This document shows positions 50,743 to 59,876 of a stretch of 64,000 bases of DNA, piece after piece (position 1 is the stretch's first letter; every line of letters begins with the position of its first letter). The notes below the pieces were generated by a model. The model saw only the letters and a list, made by a program, of their open reading frames with translations, searched no databases and was not told the DNA's origin. Origin of the DNA: Roseicyclus salinarum (GTDB taxonomy: Bacteria; Pseudomonadota; Alphaproteobacteria; Rhodobacterales; Rhodobacteraceae). The position numbers were made by a program, and so were the translations under genes. The stretch covers positions 1-64,000 of the forward strand of contig NZ_JARRSA010000017.1 of assembly GCF_029624655.1 (NCBI RefSeq). Reading direction: 5' to 3'.

Positions 50743-51482
50743 GCGATTTCGCTTACAGGCTGACGCCTGATGGCGAGGCGCTTCCAAGGATCGGCATCGT
50801 GGTCCTTCAGGTCGACGAGACGAGCGAACAGGACCTCGGGCGCCTCATCCCCGGCGACGCGGTGCAGCTGCATGTCACGCGCATCGCCTCGGGAACCGAA
50901 CTCACGCCCGAGACCATCGAGAGAATGGGCTGCGACCTCGGCGGCGCCGTGAGCCTTCTGCCGGACGTGCCCTTCGACGTCATCGCCTATGCCTGCACGT
51001 CGGGAACGACGCTGATCGGGCCCGCGCGCGTCGAGGCGACGCTGCGTGCGGTCCGGCGCACGACGCATGTCACGACGCCTCTGACCGCCGCGCTGGAGGC
51101 GTTCGGCCATGTCGGCGCGCGGTCCGTCGGCATCGTCTCGCCCTACATCGCAACCGTCGCCGGACCGATCCGCGCGGCCTTTGCCGCCGCGGGCTTCGAG
51201 GTGCCGGTCTCGATCTCCTTCGGCGAGAAGCTGGAGGCCAACGTCGCCCGCATCGATCCCGAAAGCATCGTCGCCGCGGGCCTCGAGGCGGCAAGGTCCG
51301 CGACGGTCGACTGTCTTTTCCTCTCATGCACCAACATGCGCACGCTCGCGGTGATCGACAGGCTGGAGGCCGAGACGGGGCTTCCGGTTCTCAGCAGCAA
51401 CCAGACGCTTGCATGGCACGCGGCGCGTCTGGGGAAGTTCGCCCTCGCAAGGTCCGCGCCCGGACGTCTGTTGCGCGACTGA
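50739..51482 (+). CDS. Asp/Glu racemase-superfamily protein (arylmalonate decarboxylase / maleate isomerase / EutA type)
   Basis: 247 residues, coupled to the M24 gene by ATGA. The superfamily's two catalytic cysteines are visible in YACTSGT and LFLSCTNMR. GVVSLLPDVPFDVIAYACTSGT-like sequence is typical of arylmalonate decarboxylases, maleate cis-trans isomerases and EutA of ectoine pathways; the substrate is open. Third and last gene of the catabolic unit. Confidence 0.85.
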   Translation: MSDFAYRLTPDGEALPRIGIVVLQVDETSEQDLGRLIPGDAVQLHVTRIASGTELTPETIERMGCDLGGAVSLLPDVPFDVIAYACTSGTTLIGPARVEATLRAVRRTTHVTTPLTAALEAFGHVGARSVGIVSPYIATVAGPIRAAFAAAGFEVPVSISFGEKLEANVARIDPESIVAAGLEAARSATVDCLFLSCTNMRTLAVIDRLEAETGLPVLSSNQTLAWHAARLGKFALARSAPGRLLRD

Positions 51483-51599
51483 GGCAAGGCAGGCGCGCAA
51501 TGGCCGTTCCGCGATACTTCGGCGTTTTCATACCTTCTCCTTAAATATGTCTCAAACCGAGGTCAGTTCAGCTCTTCGTTGAATTCGGAGAGAACCTCG

Positions 51600-54500
51600 A
51601 TGGCCCTCAAACTGACGCTCAGCGCCGTGATGGCAGCTCTTGCGATCTGCGGCTTCGTGTTCAGCCTGTCCCTGTTCAACTCGATCTCGTTCGTGTTCGG
51701 CTCCATCGCCGCCCTCGTGGCCCTGCGTGTGATCGGCCTGTGGGCAGGCGTGGCGATCGCGGCCGTCGGGGCCTCCGTGACGCTGTTCGCGTGGGGCCAC
51801 CCCTACGCCCTGCTGATCTTCACGTTCGAGGTCCTTTTCGTGGGCCTGCTCCTGCGGCGCTTCGACAACATCGCGCTTCTGGATGCCGCCTTCTGGGTGC
51901 TCATCGGCTTTCCCCTCGTCCTGCTGACCTATGGCGGCGCTCTGGACATGGCGTTCGGAAGCGCCGCCTTCATCGGATTGAAACAGGCGATCAACGGTGT
52001 CTTCAACGCCGTCGCCGCCGGTCTGATCCTGACGCTGCTGCGCATGGTCTGGCCGTCCCTCGGCTTCGATCTGCCGAAGGTCTCGTTCAGTACGGCGCTG
52101 TTCTACGTCATGTCGTTCGTCGCGATCTTCTCGGCCGCCGCGCTGGTCACGCTGGACAACCGGCGAGGCTACCAGCGCACGGTGGACCGTCTTTCCTTCG
52201 CGATGTCGACGATCGGCCAATACACCCTGATCGCGCAGGAGGACCGCGCCGGAGAAGCTGTCGCCCGCACGGCGATGACGGCCGAACTGACCCGGATGCT
52301 GAGCGCGTCGAGCGACGAATTCGGGTCGCTGAGGAACTTCTCCATCGCGATCGCGGGACCGGACGGATCCCACGAGGACCTTGTCGGAACCACCCGAAGC
52401 TTCGGGGACGACGGCGTGATCTTCACCGACGCCTCGCGCCTCGAACAATGGGAGCCGACCGGCGAGATGGCCGAGATGCTCCGGTCCCGCGAGGGCCGCT
52501 ACCTGATGCGGCTGCCGCTTTCGTCGCCCGAGGGCGGAGAGGTCCGGGTGGAGTTCGCCGCAGCCGCGCTGATCAACATCCTCGAGAACGACGCGCGCCA
52601 GAGCCTCCTGCTTCTGGCCGTATCCGTGGCCTTCGTGATCCTGCTGTCGCGGATGTTCATCAACTGGCTGTCACGGCCCCTCGCGCAGCTCGCGGTCCTC
52701 GGCATCGACCTTGCCCCCGCGATCGCCTCGGGGCGGCGTCCCCGGATCCCCCCGGTCACGAATATCGTGGAATACGACGTCGTCGCGAACACCCTTCGCG
52801 CCTTGTACGAACGCCTCGGACAGATGTTCAACGCGCAGGAAAAGCTGGCGCGCGAGCTGGAAGAGCGCGTTCGCGAACGCACCGCGCAGCTCGATCTCCT
52901 GTCGCAGGTGGCGCGCCAGACGACGAACGGCGTGGTCGTGACCGATGTGGAGGGCCGTGTCACCTGGGTCAACGAATCCTTCGAGAAGCTGACCGGCTAT
53001 TCGCTGGAGGACATGCGCGGCAAGATCCCCGGCAAGATCCTTCAGAAGGTCCGCCCGACCGAGGCGACGCTGGAAAACATACGCACCAGTCTTGCGCGGC
53101 GGCAGAGCTTCCATGTCGAGCTGCTGAACCACACGAAGGACGGCCGCCCCTACTGGATCGAACTGCGCTGCAACCCGATATGGGACGCGGAGGGCAACCA
53201 TACCGGCTTCATCGCGATCGAGAACGACGTCACGGCCCGGCGCGAGACGAGCCGCGCGCTGGAGCAATCGCTGGAACGGCTGCAGCTTGCGACCGAGGTT
53301 GCCGAGATGGGCATCTGGGCCTTCGACACCGGCACCGGCCAGATCGAGTGGAACGACCAGAATTACGAACTGCACGGGATGGACCCCGGGTGCGACATCG
53401 CCTCGAAATGGCTCGAGAGCGTCCATCCCGAAGACGCCCTGATCCTGTCGGATGCCTTCACGCGGCTGGACGAGGCGCATTGGGGCGACTTCAATTTCGA
53501 GTTCCGCGTCACTCATCCCAAGCGTGGCGAGCGGATACTGTCGTCCATGGCGCGTATCGTCCGCGAGCGCGGCGAACACGTCCGCGTGACCGGCGTGACG
53601 CGCGACGTCACGGACGAGCGGCAGTTCAACGAAAAGTTGCGCCGGGCGGCGCAGCACACCGAGGCGATCCTCAACAACGTCGTCGATGCGATCATCGCCA
53701 TCGACAGCGATGGCAAGATCTTCTCGTGCAACCGCGCGGCCGAGGAGATCTTCGGCTACACGTCCGAGGAATTCATCGGGCAGTCCATCTCGATGATCAT
53801 GCCCCGGAAACATTCCGTTCAGCACGACCAGTATCTGCGCAACTACATCGGCGGCGGCGCGCCCAAGGTCATGGGCAAGATCAGCCAGTTCGAGGCGGTC
53901 CGCAGCAACGGGGAAGTCTTCCCGATCGAGCTGGCCGTGTCCGAGATCGAGGAAGGCCCGGGACAGGACCGCATCTTCATCGGCATCGTCCGCGACATCA
54001 CCGAGCGCAAGAAGGTGGAGCGGATGCAGTCGGAGTTCCTGGCCACGGTCAGCCACGAGTTGCGCACCCCCCTGACGTCGATAAGCGGCACGCTTTCGCT
54101 TCTGAAGGGCGGCGTCATCGGCACGCTCGAGGCAGACGGCACGGCCCTCGTCGAGGCGGCCGTCAGCAATGCCAAGCGGCTTGGCGTCATGATCGACGAC
54201 ATGCTCGACCTGGAGAAGCTGACGCAGGGCAAGATGGAGATCGTGCTCGCCGACGAGCCCCTCGGCGAGGTGGTGCGGCACTCCATCGATCTCAATCGCA
54301 GCGTCGCGGGCGAGTATGGCGTGGTGCTCGAGCTGGAGCAGAACGTGCCGGACTCGCTGATGGTCAAGGTGGACGCAGAGCGCGCGATACAGGTCCTGAC
54401 CAATTTCCTGTCCAACGCGGTCAAGTATTCCGAGCCGGGCGGGACCGTGACCGTGCGCGCCGACCTCAATGGGCCTCTCGCGCGGGTCAGCGTCATCGAT

Positions 54501-54806
54501 CGCGGCCCCGGCGTGCCCGAGGACAAGCAGGCGATCCTTTTCCAGAAATTCGCCCAGGTGGACACCAGCGACGCGCGCCGCCATCGCGGCGTCGGCCTCG
54601 GCCTCGCCATCACGCGGGAGCTTGCGACCGGGATGGGGGGGCAGGTCGGCCTCATCTCGAAGGAAGGCAAGGGGTCCGAGTTCTGGGTCGAGTTCCCGCT
54701 GGCGGGCGGCGACGACACCGCCGTCTCTCATGGCCGGCGGCATGTCGCGGTGGCCAAGGTCGCGAACGGCGCTGAAACCAGGGGGGTGACGCATGGACAC
54801 GCTTGA
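51600..54806 (+). CDS. Membrane sensor histidine kinase with three PAS domains
   Basis: 1068 residues from ATG 51600, 8 bp after GGAGAG (a TTG at 51579 is also in frame). The first ~200 residues carry six or more membrane helices, like a MASE-type sensor, followed by a periplasmic-like loop and another helix near residue 340. Three PAS domains follow (~430-555, ~560-680, ~687-805; e.g. VNESFEKLTGYSLEDM and SCNRAAEEIFGYTSEEF), then HisKA with His819 and a HATPase with NFLSNAVKY, DRGPGVP and GVGLGLAI. The next gene encodes its probable receiver, whose ATG overlaps this one's end. Confidence 0.93.
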   Translation: MALKLTLSAVMAALAICGFVFSLSLFNSISFVFGSIAALVALRVIGLWAGVAIAAVGASVTLFAWGHPYALLIFTFEVLFVGLLLRRFDNIALLDAAFWVLIGFPLVLLTYGGALDMAFGSAAFIGLKQAINGVFNAVAAGLILTLLRMVWPSLGFDLPKVSFSTALFYVMSFVAIFSAAALVTLDNRRGYQRTVDRLSFAMSTIGQYTLIAQEDRAGEAVARTAMTAELTRMLSASSDEFGSLRNFSIAIAGPDGSHEDLVGTTRSFGDDGVIFTDASRLEQWEPTGEMAEMLRSREGRYLMRLPLSSPEGGEVRVEFAAAALINILENDARQSLLLLAVSVAFVILLSRMFINWLSRPLAQLAVLGIDLAPAIASGRRPRIPPVTNIVEYDVVANTLRALYERLGQMFNAQEKLARELEERVRERTAQLDLLSQVARQTTNGVVVTDVEGRVTWVNESFEKLTGYSLEDMRGKIPGKILQKVRPTEATLENIRTSLARRQSFHVELLNHTKDGRPYWIELRCNPIWDAEGNHTGFIAIENDVTARRETSRALEQSLERLQLATEVAEMGIWAFDTGTGQIEWNDQNYELHGMDPGCDIASKWLESVHPEDALILSDAFTRLDEAHWGDFNFEFRVTHPKRGERILSSMARIVRERGEHVRVTGVTRDVTDERQFNEKLRRAAQHTEAILNNVVDAIIAIDSDGKIFSCNRAAEEIFGYTSEEFIGQSISMIMPRKHSVQHDQYLRNYIGGGAPKVMGKISQFEAVRSNGEVFPIELAVSEIEEGPGQDRIFIGIVRDITERKKVERMQSEFLATVSHELRTPLTSISGTLSLLKGGVIGTLEADGTALVEAAVSNAKRLGVMIDDMLDLEKLTQGKMEIVLADEPLGEVVRHSIDLNRSVAGEYGVVLELEQNVPDSLMVKVDAERAIQVLTNFLSNAVKYSEPGGTVTVRADLNGPLARVSVIDRGPGVPEDKQAILFQKFAQVDTSDARRHRGVGLGLAITRELATGMGGQVGLISKEGKGSEFWVEFPLAGGDDTAVSHGRRHVAVAKVANGAETRGVTHGHA

Positions 54807-55185
54807 GAGGATCCTGTTCGTCGAGGACGACCCCGACGTCCATCCGCTGATCGAGCTGGCCCTCGAGCGTCTCGGCGGCTTCGAGGTGCACGGCTTCATG
54901 TCGGGCGAGGAAGCGGTGGCGCGGGCGGCGGAAATCGACCCGCAACTGGTCCTTCTTGACGTCATGATGCCGGGCATGGATGGCCCCGAGACGTTCAGGG
55001 CCCTGCGCCGGCTTGACGGGTTCGCCACGAAACCGCTGGCTTTCCTGACCGCCAAGGTCGCCCGCGACGACATCGACCGCCTTCATGCGCTGGGCGCGGC
55101 GGCGGTCCTGTCGAAACCCTTCGATCCCATGACCCTCGCGGCCCGGATCCGCGACATTTGGGCGACGCACCACGCAACCGCATGA
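54793..55185 (+). CDS. Single-domain response regulator
   Basis: 130 residues. Phosphoacceptor Asp56 in LVLLDVMMPGMDG, Thr86 and Lys108 (SKPFDPMTL) are in place. Its start lies within the 3' end of the kinase gene (14-bp overlap), so kinase and receiver are coupled. It is a close relative of the receiver at 4421-4801. No output domain; likely a shuttle or protein-binding switch. Confidence 0.93.
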   Translation: MDTLERILFVEDDPDVHPLIELALERLGGFEVHGFMSGEEAVARAAEIDPQLVLLDVMMPGMDGPETFRALRRLDGFATKPLAFLTAKVARDDIDRLHALGAAAVLSKPFDPMTLAARIRDIWATHHATA

Positions 55186-56930
55186 CGGGCGCCGGCACGC
55201 AGGGGCCGAACACCCTGCCGGAGCCCCGGATGACGCAGCCGCATCGCACCGACCTGACCGACCCCGCCACTGTCGAGGCCTTCGACAGGCTGACCCGGCT
55301 TGCATCGCAGCTGCTGGGGGCGCCGGTGTCACTCCTGTCCGTCGTAGACGAGGCCGCGGACAGGCAGGTCTTCAAGAGCCAGTCGGGCCTGCCCGAACCC
55401 TGGGCAAGCCTGCGGGAAACGCCGCTCAGCCATTCGTTCTGCCAGCATGTGAAATACCGCTCGCGCCCGCTTGTGGTGCATGACGCACGGCAGCACGCCA
55501 CCCTGCGCCACAACCTCGCGATCCGCGACCTAGACGTCATTTCCTACCTCGGCTTTCCGGTTCATGACGAGAGCGCCGCGGCGATCGGGTCGTTTTGCGT
55601 CCTTGCGCCGGAACCGCGCAAGTGGACGGATGACGAGATCGCGACCATGGAAGCGCTGACCGCGACGATGGACGAGCTTGTGCGGCAGCGCATCGCGCTC
55701 GACCGGGAAGCCGGGGAGCGACGACGCCTCGAGGCCGGTCTCGCCGAGGCCGAGGCCTCGCTCCGGACGCGGGAGGAATTCTTCGCCTTCATGGGCCACG
55801 AACTGCGCACGCCGCTGACGGGGATCATGGCGGGCGCGCGCCTCGCCCTGCACGAGGTCGAGACCGGCGGCGGCGCCGGCAACGCGCTTGTCGGCAAGAC
55901 GCTGGGGATCGTCGTATCCTCGGCGGAGTCGATGAAGCGGACGCTGGACGATCTTCTCGACATGTCCAAACTCGACGCCGGCGCGTTCGAGATCGCGCCG
56001 CGCGGCTTCGACCTCGGGGCGCTCGTGGACAAGGTCACGGGACTTCAGGAGGGCGTGGTGAGGGACAAGGGCATAACGCTCGCGGTGGAGTGGTCGCTGC
56101 CCCGCACCCTGAGCGAAAGGATCGGCGACGACTACCGGCTGGAGCAGATCCTCCTGAACCTGCTGTCGAACGCGATCCGCTTCACCGACGAGGGCGGCGT
56201 GACGCTGAGCGTGGCCGGCGGCGAGGACGACCTGCGCGTGGAGCTGCGCGACACCGGGGACGGCATGTCGCCCGAGCAGTTGAAACGGCTTTTCGTGCCC
56301 TACCGCCAGGCGGACGCCGCCATCACCCGGACGAGGGGCGGCAGCGGCCTCGGGATGGCGATCGTGAATCGGCTGGTGCAGGCGATGGGCGGCAGCATCG
56401 AGGCCGACAGCACACCGGGCGAAGGCACGCGCATTGCCCTCGTCCTGCCAATGCCCGCCGCCAGCCATCGACCCGAGATGAAGGACGGGCCGCACGCGGC
56501 CGCCAACGCCGCGACCGCACCGCTGGAGGGGCGCCGCATTCTCGTCGTCGACGGGCACGATGCGTCCCGCACGGCGACGGCTGACATGCTGAGGGGGCTC
56601 GGCGCGAGCGTGCAGACGGCCGATGCGGCGGACGAGGCCGTTGCCCGCGCGCTGTCGCCCTACCTCGACAGCGTCGTGATCGGGGTGGACGCGCAGGACG
56701 CGGCCGGCCTCGGCATCATCCGCACCTGCCGCGCCGCCGAGGCGCAGTCGGACCTTCCCCTCGTGCGCGCCGTCGCGCTGGTGCCGGAACGGGCCCGGGA
56801 TCTTGCCGTCGTCTGCGAGGATGCCGGATTCGATGTCTGCCTCTCCCTGCCCACGACCGCGGCCTCGCTCGTGGCCGGCCTGACCGATGCGCCGCCCGCG
56901 GGAAGCGGGGCGAACGCCGTCGGGACCTGA
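55182..56930 (+). CDS. GAF-domain histidine kinase with degenerate C-terminal receiver
   Basis: 582 residues, coupled to the receiver gene by ATGA. There is no membrane segment. Residues ~25-170 are a GAF domain (with CysHis-containing stretch LSHSFCQHVKYRSRPLVV), followed by HisKA with His206 in GHELRTPLTGI, and a HATPase core with NLLSNAIRF, DTGDGMS and GGSGLGMAI. Residues ~455-560 outline a receiver fold, but the acidic pair is VVDGHD and the phosphoacceptor position is Gly (VVIGVDAQ), so it cannot be phosphorylated in the usual way. It may modulate the kinase or the upstream receiver. Confidence 0.9.
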   Translation: MTGAGTQGPNTLPEPRMTQPHRTDLTDPATVEAFDRLTRLASQLLGAPVSLLSVVDEAADRQVFKSQSGLPEPWASLRETPLSHSFCQHVKYRSRPLVVHDARQHATLRHNLAIRDLDVISYLGFPVHDESAAAIGSFCVLAPEPRKWTDDEIATMEALTATMDELVRQRIALDREAGERRRLEAGLAEAEASLRTREEFFAFMGHELRTPLTGIMAGARLALHEVETGGGAGNALVGKTLGIVVSSAESMKRTLDDLLDMSKLDAGAFEIAPRGFDLGALVDKVTGLQEGVVRDKGITLAVEWSLPRTLSERIGDDYRLEQILLNLLSNAIRFTDEGGVTLSVAGGEDDLRVELRDTGDGMSPEQLKRLFVPYRQADAAITRTRGGSGLGMAIVNRLVQAMGGSIEADSTPGEGTRIALVLPMPAASHRPEMKDGPHAAANAATAPLEGRRILVVDGHDASRTATADMLRGLGASVQTADAADEAVARALSPYLDSVVIGVDAQDAAGLGIIRTCRAAEAQSDLPLVRAVALVPERARDLAVVCEDAGFDVCLSLPTTAASLVAGLTDAPPAGSGANAVGT

Positions 56931-57116
56931 CCCGGCCCCGCCGATTCCCTGCCCCGCCGTCCGGTCTTGAACTGCCCGTTATTACGGCAGACGGCTTAAT
57001 AATTGGGCGCGCGGCGTAGCAGCCCCTTGCGACGCTCCCGGACCATGGTCCGCAACTTTTCCACCATCCAACGAAGGACTAAAGCTCGGGCCGGGTTCGG
57101 ACGCGGGAGGATGGGG

Positions 57117-58949
57117 ATGCCAGGCAGCGAGGTATCGCCTTTCAAGGATTACTTGCACCGGCTTCATGCCGAGTTGATCGGAATGACCGGCGGAGAGGTG
57201 GCGACCTACATCCCGGAACTCGCAAGGGCCGCGCCCGACAGTTTCTCGATCTCCTTCGCCACGATCGACGGCAACGTCTATTCCGTCGGCGACAGTGGCG
57301 GCGCCTTCTCGATCCAGTCGGTGTCCAAGCCCTTCGCCTATGCCGGGGCGCTCCGACGGCTGGGGCAGGCGGCGATCCTCGAGCGTGTCGGGGTGGAGCC
57401 CACGGGCGAGGCGTTCAATTCCATCGTGCTCGACGAAAAGAAGAACCGCCCCTTCAACCCGATGGTCAACGCGGGCGCCATCGCCATCGCGTCCCTCGCG
57501 GAGGGCGAGACGCGCGACGCGCGCGTGGCCGGGATGCAGGCGTTGTTCTCGGAGTTCGCGGGCCGGCCGCTGGAGATGGACGACGCCGTCTACCGCTCGG
57601 AAGTCGAGACCGGGCACCGCAACCGCGCGATCGCCTACCTGATGCTGAATTCCGGCATGATCGACGGGGACCCCGAGGAGGTCCTCGACCTCTATTTCCG
57701 GCAATGCTCGCTTCTGGTGACGACCGAGGATCTTGCCCTCATGGGGGCGACGCTCGCCAACAACGGGGTCAATCCCAGAACGGGCAAGCGCCTTCTCGGC
57801 CCGATCGAGGTGCGCGACGTCCTGACCCTGATGATGACCTGCGGCATGTACGACTACGCCGGCGAATGGTCCTACGACGTGGGCCTTCCCGCAAAAAGCG
57901 GGGTGTCGGGCGGCATCCTCGCCGTCCTGCCCGGCCAGCTGTCCATCGCGATCTGGTCACCGCCGCTCGATCCGATCGGGAACTCGGTCCGCGGCGTGGC
58001 GGCCTGCCGGCGCATCAGCAAGGATTTCGGCCTTCACCTGTTCATGAACGCGGCGCCCGTCGAGGACGTTGTGCGCCGCCAGACGACCGCGGACCGCCAG
58101 CCGAGCCTGCGCATCCGCAACCCGCGCGAACGCGAGATGCTGCGCGTGGAGGGCGAGAAGATCGCCCTGGTCGAACTTCAGGGAGCGCTCTATTTCGCTT
58201 CTGCCGAACGGATGATCCGCCAGCTCGAGGCGACGGTCGCGGCCGCGGATTTCCTGATCATCGATTTCCGGCGGCTGAATTCCGTGGACGCCGCCGCATT
58301 GCGCTTCTTCGACGATTTCCTCGCCCGGACCCGCGAAGGCGGCCTTGAGATCGCCTTCGCCGAGATCGGCGGGGGCGTGGTGGGCGCCACCGACATGCTG
58401 GCCCAGCTTGCGGGCAACAACGGCGTGCGGGTGTTCCAGACGGTGGACGAGGCGATCGAGATCTACGAGGACATGGTGCTCGAGGCGACGCGCCAGCCCT
58501 ACGACCATACCCGCTTCGCGCTCGGCAGCATCGACCTCTTCAACGGGCTGGACGAGGCGCAGCTCGGCAAGGTCGAAGCGCTCATCCATCCCATGCAGTT
58601 CGAGGCCGGCGAACGCGTGCTGACGCGCGGCGACCACGGACAGATGTTCTTCGTCGTGGCGCGCGGATCGGTCAGCATCATGGTTCCCGCCGGCACGGCA
58701 GACGCCATGCGGGTCAGCTGCATCGGCCCGGGCCAGTTCTTCGGCGAAATGGCGGTTCTGGGAAGCGGGATGCGCTCGGCCGACGTCATCGCGGACGAGC
58801 GTGTCGTCTGCTACGGCATCACCGCGGGCCAGCTGGAGGCGCTCACGCAGACGGATCCGCACATCGTCACGGTCATCCTCGCGAACATGGCGCGGGAATT
58901 CTCGGCGCGCATCCGGCGCGGAAACGAGATCATCTCGTCGCTCCAGTAG
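57117..58949 (+). CDS. glsA: Glutaminase fused to STAS and cyclic-nucleotide-binding domains
   Basis: 610 residues from ATG 57117, with GGAGG 6 bp before; an ATG at 57111 is in frame. Residues ~10-315 are a complete glutaminase A (Gln to Glu plus ammonia) with the SxxK catalytic pair Ser68-Lys71 in FSIQSVSKPF and the later MMTCGMYDYAGEWSY and GVSGGI motifs. A STAS domain (~335-450) and a cyclic-nucleotide-binding domain (~470-600, with FGEMAVLGSGMRSADV, including the phosphate-binding Arg) follow. The architecture suggests a glutaminase controlled by a cyclic nucleotide and a STAS partner. The gene stands alone and converges with the BLUF gene 15 bp away. Confidence 0.95.
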   Translation: MPGSEVSPFKDYLHRLHAELIGMTGGEVATYIPELARAAPDSFSISFATIDGNVYSVGDSGGAFSIQSVSKPFAYAGALRRLGQAAILERVGVEPTGEAFNSIVLDEKKNRPFNPMVNAGAIAIASLAEGETRDARVAGMQALFSEFAGRPLEMDDAVYRSEVETGHRNRAIAYLMLNSGMIDGDPEEVLDLYFRQCSLLVTTEDLALMGATLANNGVNPRTGKRLLGPIEVRDVLTLMMTCGMYDYAGEWSYDVGLPAKSGVSGGILAVLPGQLSIAIWSPPLDPIGNSVRGVAACRRISKDFGLHLFMNAAPVEDVVRRQTTADRQPSLRIRNPREREMLRVEGEKIALVELQGALYFASAERMIRQLEATVAAADFLIIDFRRLNSVDAAALRFFDDFLARTREGGLEIAFAEIGGGVVGATDMLAQLAGNNGVRVFQTVDEAIEIYEDMVLEATRQPYDHTRFALGSIDLFNGLDEAQLGKVEALIHPMQFEAGERVLTRGDHGQMFFVVARGSVSIMVPAGTADAMRVSCIGPGQFFGEMAVLGSGMRSADVIADERVVCYGITAGQLEALTQTDPHIVTVILANMAREFSARIRRGNEIISSLQ

Positions 58950-58964
58950 CGGCCCGCCCCGCCG

Positions 58965-59378
58965 TCAGCGTGCGGGCGCGGCGGTCGCCTTGGCTGCGAT
59001 CGACGTGAAGAGGGCGGAAATTTCGTCGGCGTCTGCCGCGGCCAGCCAATCGGCGGGACGCCCTTTCGCGGCCTCGAACCACGAGGCCGCGGGGTCGTGA
59101 AGCATCGCCCATCCCCCGAACAGGCGCTCGGGCACCGGGCCGGAGAGATGGACCGCGACGTCGACGTGGCGATCGTCGCGGCGGATCCGCTCGAACGTGT
59201 CGAGAACGCGGGGGCGTGGGCCTTCGATCAGCTGAAGGAAGACATCCCTGCGGCAGACGAGGGCGCCCGTCACCCCGTCCCGTTCGTTGCAGCGTCGCGC
59301 ATCGACGAGAATGCCCGCGAGGGCCGCCTCGTCGTATCCGAAGGGCTGAGACGAGTAGATGATGCGGTAAAGGTCCAA
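58965..59378 (-). CDS. BLUF-domain blue-light photoreceptor
   Basis: 137 residues from a TTG at 59378, favoured over an ATG at 59453 because GGAG lies 6-9 bp upstream and the flavin-site Tyr then sits at position 8, as in other short BLUF proteins. Tyr8 (RIIYSS), Asn31 (CNERDGVTGAL) and Gln49 (FLQLIEGP) form the hydrogen-bonding triad around FAD; GGWAM follows. The ~40 residues after the BLUF fold are a short helical tail with no effector domain, so signalling must occur through a partner. Confidence 0.9.
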   Translation of the reverse strand: MDLYRIIYSSQPFGYDEAALAGILVDARRCNERDGVTGALVCRRDVFLQLIEGPRPRVLDTFERIRRDDRHVDVAVHLSGPVPERLFGGWAMLHDPAASWFEAAKGRPADWLAAADADEISALFTSIAAKATAAPAR

Positions 59379-59433
59379 GATCGCTCCGATCGGGATCCCG
59401 GCCCGCACCTCGCGGGCCGGTCTTCGGCGCCCG

Positions 59434-59607
59434 TCACGAGGGCGGATCGGCATCCTTTGTCTTGTCGGCGCCGGCGTCCCGCACCACCGCGGAGCCGCGC
59501 TGCGCGCCACCAGCCGCCATGGTCCGTTTTTTCGACCTGCCTTTAGGTGCCGGAACGGCGAGAAATTCGGCAAGATCGAACTTGGGCTTCATGGAGAACA
59601 TGGTCAT
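59434..59607 (-). CDS. Small basic protein upstream of the BLUF gene
   Basis: A 57-residue frame from ATG 59607 (MTMFSMKPKFDLAEFLAV), with AAAGG ahead. It is Lys/Arg-rich in the middle and Gly/Ala-rich later, with no recognised domain. It precedes the BLUF gene by 55 bp on the same strand and may be co-transcribed, perhaps as a partner. The short length keeps confidence moderate. Confidence 0.45.
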   Translation of the reverse strand: MTMFSMKPKFDLAEFLAVPAPKGRSKKRTMAAGGAQRGSAVVRDAGADKTKDADPPS

Positions 59608-59876
59608 CAATAGGCGCCTTTCATTGGTGCGGAAGATCCCGCACATAGCCCTAATATAGCGATCAAGTGGCCGGATTGTAAGCGTTCATCCGGGTCGGGC
59701 AGGCAGGGCCTTGCCCCCGCACTTTCATAAAGTCGAGCAATAATAGCGGGTTGACCGAATTCCAGTCCATTTCCCGCATGAATTCGCAGGCAAAGGGGCG
59801 GTCTTTTCGCGATCGGCCTGCCGCTTTTTAAGCCGTTAGGCGCGTCGTGCCCGAAATTGCCGCACGCCCCGGCCCT
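59608..59876. other. Spacer between small protein and TRAP transporter genes
   Basis: About 270 bp, relatively A/T-rich for the window, holding the upstream region of the small basic protein gene. Two GAATTC sites flank a pyrimidine-rich stretch near 59757-59780. No gene, convincing promoter pair or terminator was identified. Confidence 0.4.

Noticed and set aside
51740-54775. 1011-codon frame overlapping the three-PAS kinase
   Set aside because: Shadow in the +1-type frame of the real kinase; Arg-rich and lacking motifs.
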